A stretch of 6,017 nt of DNA from CAZAZQ01 sp964489705 (GCA_964489705.1 CAZAZQ010000039.1:1-6017), one strand, 5' to 3'. Shown: positions 1-5,802, counted from the first letter of the stretch. Program-made: numbers and translations. The notes: generated by a model not told the origin, from the sequence alone.

Positions 1-45
1 CGGCGCTTGGATGACGGTATTGGAGATGGCAGGTATAGAAGCCTG

Positions 46-148
46 TCATGGAGAAACTCGGAGAAGGCAGATCCGTTCCGGACCTTCCCTATGGGGCTTT
101 CACCGTCCGTCAGGGAATAAATCACCCGTCGGGTGTTCCTGACGGCGC
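46..148 (+). repeat. 103-bp dispersed repeat, left copy (inverted relative to the right-end copy)
   Basis: The reverse complement of this segment matches the last 103 bases of the window at 99 of 103 positions with no gaps. The only differences are near the two ends of the repeat. It holds several short palindromes: TCCG-TTC-CGGA at 72-82, CCC-TAT-GGG at 87-95, and a nested hairpin at 107-145 with a perfect inner arm pair CACCCG/CGGGTG. The repeat lies just beyond the terminator of the binding-protein gene, in a non-coding gap. The match may extend left of 46, because the other copy is cut by the window end. No transposase is nearby. It may be a REP/MITE-like dispersed element or a small structured RNA; its family is not recognised. 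Confidence 0.9.
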
Positions 149-152
149 ATAA
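48..152 (+). other. 34-codon open frame carried by the left repeat (coding status doubtful)
   Basis: An ATG at 48-50 opens a frame ending at TAA 150-152, and its first 33 codons lie within the repeat. The same frame is open through the inverted copy. The predicted peptide starts MEKLGEGRSVPD and includes GINHPSGVPDGA. No convincing ribosome binding site precedes the ATG; instead the ATG lies in a possible stem pairing 26-33 with 42-49. It could be a micro-ORF, a fragment of a longer frame, or chance. It is listed because the frame persists in both copies. Confidence 0.2.
107..145 (+). other. Nested hairpin inside the left repeat copy
   Basis: An outer stem pairs 107-117 (CCGTCAGGGAA) with 136-145 (TTCCTGACGG), giving ten pairs with one bulged G. 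An inner stem pairs CACCCG (123-128) with CGGGTG (130-135) around a single T, or five pairs around a three-base loop. The five bases TAAAT form a one-sided bulge between the stems. There is no T-run after it, so it is not a typical intrinsic terminator. The same fold, with one outer pair lost, occurs at 5918-5956. Confidence 0.6.
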
Positions 153-188
153 AAAAACGTTGCCCTCGTTTGAGCAGGACAACGTTTT
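151..188 (-). terminator. Intrinsic terminator of the binding-protein gene
   Basis: Read on the minus strand, AAAACGTTG (188-180) pairs perfectly over nine bases with CAACGTTTT (162-154), followed by a run of seven T (157-151, partly shared with the stem). The 17-base loop can extend the stem with GG/CC and CTC/GAG pairs. It begins 20 nt after the stop codon of the lipoprotein gene, the right place and orientation to end that transcript. The plus-strand reading has only four T after the stem, so it is mainly a minus-strand terminator. Confidence 0.85.
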
Positions 189-208
189 CCGAAATATCGC
201 TATCGAAC

Positions 209-1027
209 TTACTTCTTTGTAGTTGAATCGGAGAGGAATTCCTCCGGCTGCGCTACCTCGAACCACTTCATGTGCAGGTCGGTGAAAATACCGTTTTCCT
301 TGATTTTTTCCAGGGCGCTGTTGATGGCGTCAAGAAGCTGCTTGTCGCCTTTCCGGACGGCAATCCCGTAATGCTCGGTGGAAAGAATTTCTCCCACGAT
401 TTTCGCTTTTCCCATCTTCTTGATATATTCTTTCGTCGTCGGGAAATCGTTCAACACCGCATCCAGATTGCCGTTCGCCATATCGATGAACGCCGCTCCG
501 ATATTGTCATACGAAAAGACTTGAATGCCCTCAATCTTCTTTGCCAACATCTCGCCGGTGGTGCCCAATTGTACGCCGACGCGTTTGCCCATCAAGTCGC
601 CGACACCGTGGATGGTGGTATCATCGAGCGGAACGGCAATGGACTGCCCGGCAAGGTAATAAGGATTGCTGAAATCAACCACCGCGGCTCGCTCGGGAGT
701 AATAGTCATGGCAGAAATAACCACATCGTATTTACCGTTTATCAAACCGGGGATGATACCGTCAAAAGCGGTTGCTATAAACTTGGGCTTCCAGCCGTTG
801 ATTTTGCATATTTCCGTAATCAAATCGATATCGAACCCAGCCGGTTGACCCGTTGCCGGGTTGATGCTTTCAAATGGCGGATAGGTCGCGTCTGTGCCGA
901 TGCGTAAGACCATCCCGGTGGTATCTTCGAGTTCTTTACTGGTATGCTTCTGTGTTTCCTTATTTCCGCAGCTTCCCACAAAAAGGGCAAGGGCGATGAG
1001 AGTAATCAGAATTATTATTTTTTTCAT
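209..1027 (-). CDS. Amino-acid-type ABC transporter substrate-binding lipoprotein (SBP_bac_3 family)
   Basis: This 272-residue protein should capture a small polar ligand, most likely an amino acid, outside the inner membrane and hand it to an ABC permease. A hydrophobic signal peptide (about 1-19) ends in a lipobox-like VGS before Cys20, so it is probably a lipid-anchored protein. The family 3 binding domain covers about 40-258. Visible family motifs are GTDATYPPFES (44-54), GFDIDL (64-69), TPERAAVVDFSNPYY (110-124) and LGTTGE (154-159). Arg113 and Asp194 (in LNDFP) occupy the positions that in this family grip the ligand's carboxylate and amino group. The start is ATG 1027, preceded by AGGA five bases upstream. 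A strong terminator follows, and no permease or ATPase gene is adjacent, so its partners must be elsewhere. The family is clear; the exact ligand is not. Confidence 0.95.
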   Translation of the reverse strand: MKKIIILITLIALALFVGSCGNKETQKHTSKELEDTTGMVLRIGTDATYPPFESINPATGQPAGFDIDLITEICKINGWKPKFIATAFDGIIPGLINGKYDVVISAMTITPERAAVVDFSNPYYLAGQSIAVPLDDTTIHGVGDLMGKRVGVQLGTTGEMLAKKIEGIQVFSYDNIGAAFIDMANGNLDAVLNDFPTTKEYIKKMGKAKIVGEILSTEHYGIAVRKGDKQLLDAINSALEKIKENGIFTDLHMKWFEVAQPEEFLSDSTTKK

Positions 1028-1086
1028 AGCTATCCTGCTAAAATAGTTTTCCGTCTTACTCGCAAAGAACGGAACTCATCGCCTTT

Positions 1087-1092
1087 TGTCAA
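1087..1092 (-). promoter_or_regulatory. Candidate -35 box upstream of the binding-protein gene
   Basis: A perfect TTGACA lies on the minus strand 60 nt before the ATG of the lipoprotein gene, in the 149-nt gap after the LiaF-like gene. With a 17-base spacer the -10 position (1069-1064) reads TTCTTT, a poor match to TATAAT, so the promoter call is tentative. A separate promoter here would fit the weak terminator just upstream. Confidence 0.3.
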
Positions 1093-1123
1093 TATCTTTT
1101 GTTTCGTGCCGCAGGAAAGATTG

Positions 1124-1159
1124 AAAAGAGCAGGGATATTCCTTCGCCGTTAGCCGCTC
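1124..1159 (-). terminator. Possible weak terminator after the LiaF-like gene
   Basis: On the minus strand GAGCGG (1159-1154) can pair with CCTGCTC (1134-1128), with a G-T pair, followed by TTTT (1127-1124). The stem is short and the loop is about 20 bases, with only a small GGA/TCC inner stem. It begins 17 nt after the stop codon of the LiaF-like gene. It is plausible by position but structurally marginal. Confidence 0.25.
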
Positions 1160-1176
1160 GTATCACATTGTTTTCA

Positions 1177-2076
1177 TCAGTAAAAGTCGATGGAGAAGGA
1201 TTTCAACCGGTCGTCGAGGGTGACGTTGATTTGAGTGGCGGTGGTGTCGAATCCCTTGGTGACAAAGCCGTCGGTCATTTCGACGAAACCGACTTGCGTG
1301 AGAAGGGTGGCGTAATCGTCACCGATGATTTTTACGCCCGCTTCAAGCGGCACCCGCAGGCGTAAGCTGGAATCGTCGCCGACGATATCAACTTTTACCA
1401 CCGGTTCGAGGTCGCCGATTTTCAGGTAAATTTTGCAGTCGTCGGCTTCCAATTTGAGGCGTTCCAGGGGAGTGGTGGCAAAATTCAAGTGGAGGTCTGC
1501 TTCGTCGGCGTAGCAAACGAACTCAAGGGGGATTTTTTTCGAGAAACGCAGATACCACTCTTGCGGTTCGTCGGTTTCAATCTTTATCAATCCGCCCAAC
1601 CACCGCTGGGGATGACCGGTGAGCTCGAGTATCGCCTCGTGGTCGGAAACATGGTATTCGATATCCGGCTTTTGGGTGAAGCGGTCAAACTTGCCGTAGA
1701 AAAGCCTCTCCCCCGAATCACGGATAGTAATGCTGGTTTGGTCGGCTTCAATGGTAGCGCGGATACGTTTCACCGTCGGATCGAAGTCTTGTTTGTAGGT
1801 AGTCTTGGAAAAGAAGCCGTCACCTGTGTCGTCAAGACTGCCGGAAAAAGCGACCAGCAATCCTCCCACCAGAAGAAACACGCTGGTCAGGTACGAAATA
1901 ATTTTGAGCTTGGTGTTGGCAAAGATTTTTTCCAGCCCGATAATTATCAACATGACGGGAAAGTAAACAAGGAAATCTTCCCAAAAGTTGTCGTTGAGAA
2001 CTTCAAAGTTGCGCAACAGCAACACGATGCCTAAGAGTATCAATATCATTCCCCATCGGAAGCGTGCCGGCGTCAT
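1177..2076 (-). CDS. LiaF-like membrane protein with C-terminal beta-rich domain
   Basis: A 299-residue protein probably involved in sensing or modulating envelope state. Three membrane segments lie at about 8-22, 36-50 and 59-78. The first two, with WGMILILLGIVLLLR and PVMLIIIGLEKIF, look like the LiaI/LiaF-type transmembrane module (DUF5668-like). Residues from about 95 to 299 have no further membrane segment. They alternate short hydrophobic and acidic stretches, as in the beta-helical C-terminal domains of LiaF/DUF4097-type proteins, and probably lie outside the cytoplasmic membrane. The ATG overlaps the stop of the PspC-domain gene (ATGA, 2076-2073). A strong GGAGG at 2090-2086 sits nine bases before it, inside the upstream gene, so the two are translated together. 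In Firmicutes LiaF restrains the LiaSR antibiotic-stress system, but no LiaS or LiaR gene is visible here, so the partner is unknown. The membrane-module assignment is good; the function is inferred. Confidence 0.75.
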   Translation of the reverse strand: MTPARFRWGMILILLGIVLLLRNFEVLNDNFWEDFLVYFPVMLIIIGLEKIFANTKLKIISYLTSVFLLVGGLLVAFSGSLDDTGDGFFSKTTYKQDFDPTVKRIRATIEADQTSITIRDSGERLFYGKFDRFTQKPDIEYHVSDHEAILELTGHPQRWLGGLIKIETDEPQEWYLRFSKKIPLEFVCYADEADLHLNFATTPLERLKLEADDCKIYLKIGDLEPVVKVDIVGDDSSLRLRVPLEAGVKIIGDDYATLLTQVGFVEMTDGFVTKGFDTTATQINVTLDDRLKSFSIDFY

Positions 2077-2552
2077 GCTAAAGTTCCTCCATTTTGAGAG
2101 TGCTCCGGAGAGTTGGGCGCCTGAGTGGCGGCATGTTCTTTCTCTGTGTTATTGTTATCCTTCCGAAAGACAATCAACAAGCCGATGAGAATGAGCAAAA
2201 TAGGCCAGAAATCCTGCCAGTCGAACCAGAACCAGTTTTCCCGTATCAGCAGAAGAAGACCTATCCCGATGAGAATGAGTCCGGGCAGATATTTTTTCCA
2301 TGAAGGATCTTTCTCCTTCGGCTCGGAAGAAGGTATCGGGGAGGAAATCGTTCCGGTCTCATCGGACGGCTTCTTCGGAATAATTATCCAACCGACAAGG
2401 TAGGCGATGATGGCTGCGCCGCCGGACACGAAGAACAAAATGACCGTTATTATGCGCACCAACACCGGGTCGATATCAAGATACTCTCCCAAGCCGCCGC
2501 ATACCCCGCCGATCATTTTATCCGTGGTCGAGCGATAAAGTCGGTGTTTCAT
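2073..2552 (-). CDS. PspC-domain membrane protein with additional two-helix module
   Basis: A 159-residue inner-membrane protein. Residues 3-60 form a typical PspC domain: LYRSTTDKMIGGVCGGLGEY, then DIDPVLVRI and a long membrane stretch ending GWIIIPKK. In Proteobacteria PspC helps sense membrane stress in the phage-shock response. After a Pro/Ser/Glu-rich linker (about 61-85) come two more membrane helices, about 88-104 (LPGLILIGIGLLLLI) and 114-130 (FWPILLILIGLLIVF). These resemble the N-terminal module of the neighbouring LiaF-like protein. The tail is Asn/Glu/Gln-rich and polar. The start at ATG 2552 is supported by AAGGAG five bases upstream. The gene begins downstream of a terminator for the anti-sigma gene, so it probably has its own promoter. 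No PspA or PspB gene is in the window. Confidence 0.9.
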   Translation of the reverse strand: MKHRLYRSTTDKMIGGVCGGLGEYLDIDPVLVRIITVILFFVSGGAAIIAYLVGWIIIPKKPSDETGTISSPIPSSEPKEKDPSWKKYLPGLILIGIGLLLLIRENWFWFDWQDFWPILLILIGLLIVFRKDNNNTEKEHAATQAPNSPEHSQNGGTLA

Positions 2553-2591
2553 GTCAGCTCCTTGTCTTTCTTACGATGATACTCATGTTGG

Positions 2592-2597
2592 TATATA
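2592..2597 (-). promoter_or_regulatory. Possible -10 box for the PspC/LiaF-like pair
   Basis: TATATA lies on the minus strand 39 nt before the PspC-domain ATG, between the terminator and the ribosome binding site. No good -35 hexamer is found 16-18 bases upstream, where the sequence is the terminator's own stem and T-run. An ECF or other activator-dependent promoter is possible but cannot be shown. Confidence 0.2.
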
Positions 2598-2608
2598 CGG
2601 AAAGTTAG

Positions 2609-2635
2609 AAAAAAAGGTTTCTCGGAAAAACCCTT
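2609..2635 (-). terminator. Intrinsic terminator after the anti-sigma gene
   Basis: On the minus strand AAGGGTTT (2635-2628) pairs with AAACCTTT (2620-2613) through eight pairs, one of them G-T, around a seven-base loop TTCCGAG. A run of seven T (2615-2609) overlaps the end of the stem. It begins 11 nt after the anti-sigma stop codon and separates the sigma/anti-sigma unit from the PspC/LiaF-like unit. The stem is A/T-rich, so read-through is possible. Confidence 0.65.
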
Positions 2636-2646
2636 GCGTAAGATTT

Positions 2647-3756
2647 TTACTTGGCGGTGTCTTTCAACCATTCGAGACATTGCTGAGCAAGAACGCTCCA
2701 AGGCGACGTAGTGTCGGTAACGGCTCTGGTAAGGTAATCAATCGCCTGTCGGCGTTCTTTTTCGTCCGGCGAGGTCTCGGCTATGCGGTAATTCGTCCAC
2801 AGCAACAGCTTTTGGACTTCTTCTTTGGGCGGCAGGGGAGTGAGGCGACGGGCTTTGCCTGATGCCAGTTCTTTATGAGGAGAAGTGATTTCCGCCAACA
2901 GCGTTTGCAAAGAATCCCGCCGGTGGCGCCATTTTTCGATGCTTGCCGGTCGGTACCAGCTTTCGGGAATCCCGGCGGAGACTTTCCCCGCCGCCAGATT
3001 TTGGAGCGGTTTCCGGCGAGCGATAGTCTCATATGGCTGTGCTGCCTTGGAAATAGGCACCTCTTTTATTTCTTCGACTTCGACAGGCGCCGGTTCCGGC
3101 ACCGGTTCGGGCCCTTCTACCGGTTCCAGTTCAACGTCAACAGAGGATGCTTCCGCAAGAGGAGCTATTTTATCTGCGGCCGCCATTCCCTCCCTCATTC
3201 GAAAGGCTTCTTCTTGTCCGGCAGGCGGAGAAATGGTGGCTTCTCCTGCGGTCCCGGCGCTTTTGGCTCTGGGAGAAGACGTCTCACCTTTGGCAGGGCG
3301 CTTCTCCGGTAACTTGAATTGGGCTTCCTGTATCTTCCCTGATGGAAGCGGCGCCTTTCTCTTCTCGGCTGGTATCGAAGGAGCACGAAGAACCTGTTCC
3401 GGTTGAGAAATATCTTTGTTATAGAGAGAAATAAAAGCCAGGATTGCCACAGAGGCGGCGATAGGGGCGATTTTTACCAACCGAGAGAGCCATCGTGAAG
3501 AAGGAGCAATCGGGGTGACGGTGCTCTCTTGTTCCAGTCGTTGTTCGATTTTTTGGGCGGACTGTTCCCAATAATCGGAATCGGAAAGCTCGGCGTGCTC
3601 GGCGACGAATCGGTCGAATTCACGAAGACGGTTGAGCAGTTCTTGGCATTCTTCACAGTGCGCCAGATGTTGCTCCATCAACTCCCGCTCCTGAGAGGGA
3701 AGCTCGTTATCCAGATAGGCGGAGAGTCTATCTTTGTAAAATGAGTGCTCCATCAT
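2647..3756 (-). CDS. Zinc-finger transmembrane anti-sigma factor with large outer domain
   Basis: A 369-residue membrane protein expected to hold the adjacent ECF sigma factor inactive until an envelope signal releases it. Residues 4-50 form a zinc-binding anti-sigma domain: YLDNELPSQER (14-24), then His30, Cys34 and Cys37 in the standard H-x3-C-x2-C spacing. A single membrane helix lies at about 93-112. The outer part is unusually long, about 255 residues. A Lys/Pro-rich stretch (130-160) is followed by an acidic Pro/Glu/Val-rich stretch (207-234), then a probably helical C-terminal domain (about 262-369) with no family I recognise. The start could be ATG 3756 or the adjacent ATG 3753; GAGAG is one base from the first and four from the second, favouring the second. 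It follows the sigma gene by 23 nt, and a terminator follows it. Anti-sigma identity is firm; the signal and the role of the C-terminal domain are unknown. Confidence 0.9.
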   Translation of the reverse strand: MMEHSFYKDRLSAYLDNELPSQERELMEQHLAHCEECQELLNRLREFDRFVAEHAELSDSDYWEQSAQKIEQRLEQESTVTPIAPSSRWLSRLVKIAPIAASVAILAFISLYNKDISQPEQVLRAPSIPAEKRKAPLPSGKIQEAQFKLPEKRPAKGETSSPRAKSAGTAGEATISPPAGQEEAFRMREGMAAADKIAPLAEASSVDVELEPVEGPEPVPEPAPVEVEEIKEVPISKAAQPYETIARRKPLQNLAAGKVSAGIPESWYRPASIEKWRHRRDSLQTLLAEITSPHKELASGKARRLTPLPPKEEVQKLLLWTNYRIAETSPDEKERRQAIDYLTRAVTDTTSPWSVLAQQCLEWLKDTAK

Positions 3757-3779
3757 TCTCTCATTTCGACATCCATATA

Positions 3780-4334
3780 TTATAACAAATCTTTCACCGA
3801 TTCCAGCAACATTTGGCGGGCACGGTAGAGGCGCGAATCAACCGTTCCCGCCGGAATCTTCAAATATGCCGCAATCTCGGTGTAATCCATTCCTTCAAAA
3901 TGGCGCAGGATAAAGACAGTCCGGTACTGTACCGGCAAGGCAAGAATCGCTCCAAAGAGTCGTCTTTGGGCTTCATCGTTGAGCAGTCGGTCGAGCGGTC
4001 CGGCATCACGAGCGGTCAACCGATACCCTTTTTCCTGAAGCACGTCCAACGATTCTTTCTTTTCCTCCCGATGGATATGGTTGAAAGCGAGGTTGCGGGC
4101 AATGGTCGCCAGCCAGGGATAAAAGGCATAGCTGGTTTGGAAAGTCTTTATCGCCGCATACGCTTTCACGAACGCTTCCTGCACAATATCTTCCGCTATG
4201 TCAAACGCTCCAACCAACCCTATCACCATCCGTAACAGCTTCTTTTGATGCTTTCGGACCAACACGCCGAAAGCCTTTTTATCACCCATCTGCGCCGCTT
4301 CGACGAGCTGTTTTTCCGTATAATCTTCCGTCAT
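3780..4334 (-). CDS. ECF-type RNA polymerase sigma-70 factor
   Basis: A 184-residue extracytoplasmic-function sigma factor with the usual two domains. Region 2 spans about 18-90: the core-binding helix AEDIVQEAFVKAYAAIKTF (47-65) and the -10-recognising part WLATIARNLAFNHIHRE (74-90). Region 4 spans about 124-178, with a helix-turn-helix at YTEIAAYLKIPAGTVDSRLYRARQ that should read the -35 element. Regions 1.1 and 3 are absent, as expected. It lies 45 nt after holA and 23 nt before the zinc-finger anti-sigma gene, so it is probably held inactive by that protein. The ATG at 4334 has only a weak GAGAG one base upstream. No obvious GGAAC-type autoregulated promoter is seen in the 45-nt gap, so it may depend on transcription from upstream. 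The exact ECF group cannot be assigned by eye. Confidence 0.95.
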   Translation of the reverse strand: MTEDYTEKQLVEAAQMGDKKAFGVLVRKHQKKLLRMVIGLVGAFDIAEDIVQEAFVKAYAAIKTFQTSYAFYPWLATIARNLAFNHIHREEKKESLDVLQEKGYRLTARDAGPLDRLLNDEAQRRLFGAILALPVQYRTVFILRHFEGMDYTEIAAYLKIPAGTVDSRLYRARQMLLESVKDLL

Positions 4335-4379
4335 ACTCTCTACTTCTCAGCGCCTGTTTTCTTCCCGAAAATTTCCCCT

Positions 4380-5363
4380 CTATCCGCGATATTCTCCGGT
4401 TAAGGAAAGAGCCAATATCTCCAGCGCCATTTCCTGGGTAAAGCGCTGCTGCCTGATTTCTGCTTCGGCATCGGCGATGCGGATGATGATTTCTTCCAAA
4501 CGGCGGTTGTCATACTTCCGGGCTTGCGCCGAAAATTTTTGAGTCAAAAAACCTCGTTTGCCGAGAGGAGGCTTGTTGTTTTTCACCAAGTAGAGCGAAA
4601 TGAAGTGCTGTTGCAAGAGAGTTGCTATCGCCGCCGGGCTGGTTCCGTGGGCGAGTAAGCTTCTCATTGCCTTTAAGAGGCGTGAGCTGCGACGACTGAC
4701 GACCAAGTCGGCGATTTCAAAGACGCTGAAAACCTCATGCCCGGCAGTGACCTGCTTGACGTCGTCGAGCGTGATTGTTTCTCCCGGCTGCTTGAAGTTG
4801 ATAAGCTTTTGCATCTCCGCTTCCAGTGCGCCCCGATTTCCGGCTACCAACTCTCCCAGAAACGACAACGCTTCCTCTTCGATGTGGAGCTTCTCTTTTT
4901 TCAACGTGGTGCGGATAATCTTAACGGTTTCCGGCAGGGTGAGCTTTTTGAACTCTACCGGCAGGGCGATCTTGCTCACTTTGGTGAAAAATTTCGAGCT
5001 TCGTTTGGGCGCTTTCGACGCCGGGCTGCTGAGGATAACCACCCTGTCCGGCGGAGGAGGGTCAAGCACCTGGAGAATCCGCTCCACTTCTTTCGGGGAA
5101 TAATTTTGAAACTGAGAAATGGCGAAAATCTGGCGTTCCCCCAACATCGGGAGACTTGAGAGCTTGGTAATGAGTGCGGAGAGGGGGGTCTTTTTTCCGT
5201 CGATGCGGTGGAAGTTGGTCTGGAGCTGGCGGTCGGGAAGGTACTGCCGGGCGATAAACTTCTCCGCCTCGATGATACGGTAGTCTTCCGAACCATAGAA
5301 ATAATAAACGGGTCGAAACTTCCCCGCCGAAATTTCTTTGAGTAAGTCTGCGGTCGTCGCCAT
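4380..5363 (-). CDS. holA: DNA polymerase III subunit delta
   Basis: The delta subunit of the clamp loader, which opens the beta sliding clamp during replication. From ATG 5363 it has 327 residues, close to the usual length (E. coli 343). The N-terminal AAA+-like domain begins with FRPVYYFYGSEDY (16-28), the family's usual opening, and as expected has no P-loop. Residues about 165-190 (FLGELVAGNRGALEAEMQKL) are the typical lid motif. The C-terminal helical collar domain runs from about 213 to the end, with FEIADLVVSRR, the QQHF segment and a final EMALEILALSL helix. The frame also opens at TTG 5399, which overlaps the upstream stop by 4 nt, but the family pattern fits ATG 5363 better; an AGGG abuts that ATG. 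It follows the RNase H-like gene and precedes the ECF sigma gene by 45 nt, with no terminator between. Confidence 0.92.
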   Translation of the reverse strand: MATTADLLKEISAGKFRPVYYFYGSEDYRIIEAEKFIARQYLPDRQLQTNFHRIDGKKTPLSALITKLSSLPMLGERQIFAISQFQNYSPKEVERILQVLDPPPPDRVVILSSPASKAPKRSSKFFTKVSKIALPVEFKKLTLPETVKIIRTTLKKEKLHIEEEALSFLGELVAGNRGALEAEMQKLINFKQPGETITLDDVKQVTAGHEVFSVFEIADLVVSRRSSRLLKAMRSLLAHGTSPAAIATLLQQHFISLYLVKNNKPPLGKRGFLTQKFSAQARKYDNRRLEEIIIRIADAEAEIRQQRFTQEMALEILALSLTGEYRG

Positions 5364-5395
5364 CCCTGGCAAAATAAATTCCGCAGGCGAACCGG

Positions 5396-5776
5396 TCAAT
5401 CAAAAAGGGTGTCGTACACCGGATTATCTCGTGCGGGAATCCACTCCAGCGAAAAGTGATACTTCTGCCGATACGCTAGGGCTTTCTCCAGCAGATGAGC
5501 GAACTTCTCGTCGATGGGTTGGCGCCGGTTGATGCCGTTGATGATTTTGAGGTTGTTGCCGTAAATCTGGTAGGTGCGCTTGGAGAAATACTTCTGGTTG
5601 CTGTCGATGAACTCGAGCAAAGCCAACAGCGCCGCCAGATCCCCATGGTCGGGGTCGACCGCCGCAAAAGGAGCTTTGAACTGTATCCCTATATCGGGGA
5701 TATTGAACGTCACAATGGCTGATTTATTCAGCTCGTTTTCTTGCGGCAACTCGTATGAACCGAAATAACATTCCAT
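5396..5776 (-). CDS. RNase H-fold protein with degenerate active site
   Basis: A small protein of 126 residues from ATG 5776 (130 if the TTG at 5788 is used). I read it as an RNase HI-like fold from motif order. The first strand is CYFGSYEL (3-10). An alanine/leucine-rich helix HGDLAALLALLEFI (44-57) sits where RNase H has NRAELLAL. A strand-helix IYGNNLKIINGINRR (71-85) replaces the usual YTDSKYVINGI, and EWIPARDNPVYDTL (111-124) matches the usual W-VP-xxN-xAD-L ending. Three of the four catalytic acids appear lost: no Asp after the first strand, Ala49 for Glu, Asn74 for Asp. Only the last Asp (122) remains. It is therefore unlikely to cut RNA-DNA hybrids and may bind nucleic acid or a partner. 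ATG 5776 is preceded by GGGG one base upstream. The gene runs straight into holA. The fold is inferred from motifs only. Confidence 0.7.
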   Translation of the reverse strand: MECYFGSYELPQENELNKSAIVTFNIPDIGIQFKAPFAAVDPDHGDLAALLALLEFIDSNQKYFSKRTYQIYGNNLKIINGINRRQPIDEKFAHLLEKALAYRQKYHFSLEWIPARDNPVYDTLFD

Positions 5777-5802
5777 ACCCCGCTTCAATGCAAGCGGTAT
5801 GC
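5774..5802 (-). promoter_or_regulatory. Hairpin over the ribosome binding site of the RNase H-like gene
   Basis: On the minus strand ATACCGCTT can pair with AAGCGGggTAT around a six-base loop, with two bulged G. The right arm contains the G-rich ribosome-binding sequence and abuts the ATG at 5776. The fold would hide the start site, hinting at translational control, but short hairpins like this also arise by chance. The alternative TTG start (5788) lies in the loop region. Confidence 0.3.

Noticed and set aside
11..142. A 43-codon plus-strand frame containing LEMAGIEACHGE through the left repeat
   Set aside because: It shares the repeat with the better-placed ATG frame and has no visible ribosome binding site; only one copy can be checked at its start, so nothing supports it.
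272..907. Long plus-strand open frame (211 codons) opposite the binding-protein gene
   Set aside because: It is antisense to a clear family member with signal peptide and motifs, and its translation shows no recognisable domain.
1489..2034. Plus-strand frame of 181 codons opposite the LiaF-like gene
   Set aside because: It is a shadow of the minus-strand gene, which has membrane helices, a strong ribosome binding site and an ATGA overlap.
2875..3406. Two overlapping plus-strand frames opposite the anti-sigma gene
   Set aside because: They arise from the G/C-rich, Pro/Glu/Ala-coding part of the anti-sigma gene and are compositionally biased, with no domain.
4335..4379. Autoregulated ECF promoter or terminator between holA and the sigma gene
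   Set aside because: No GGAAC-type -35 with a suitable -10 and no stem followed by T-run could be found in these 45 bases.
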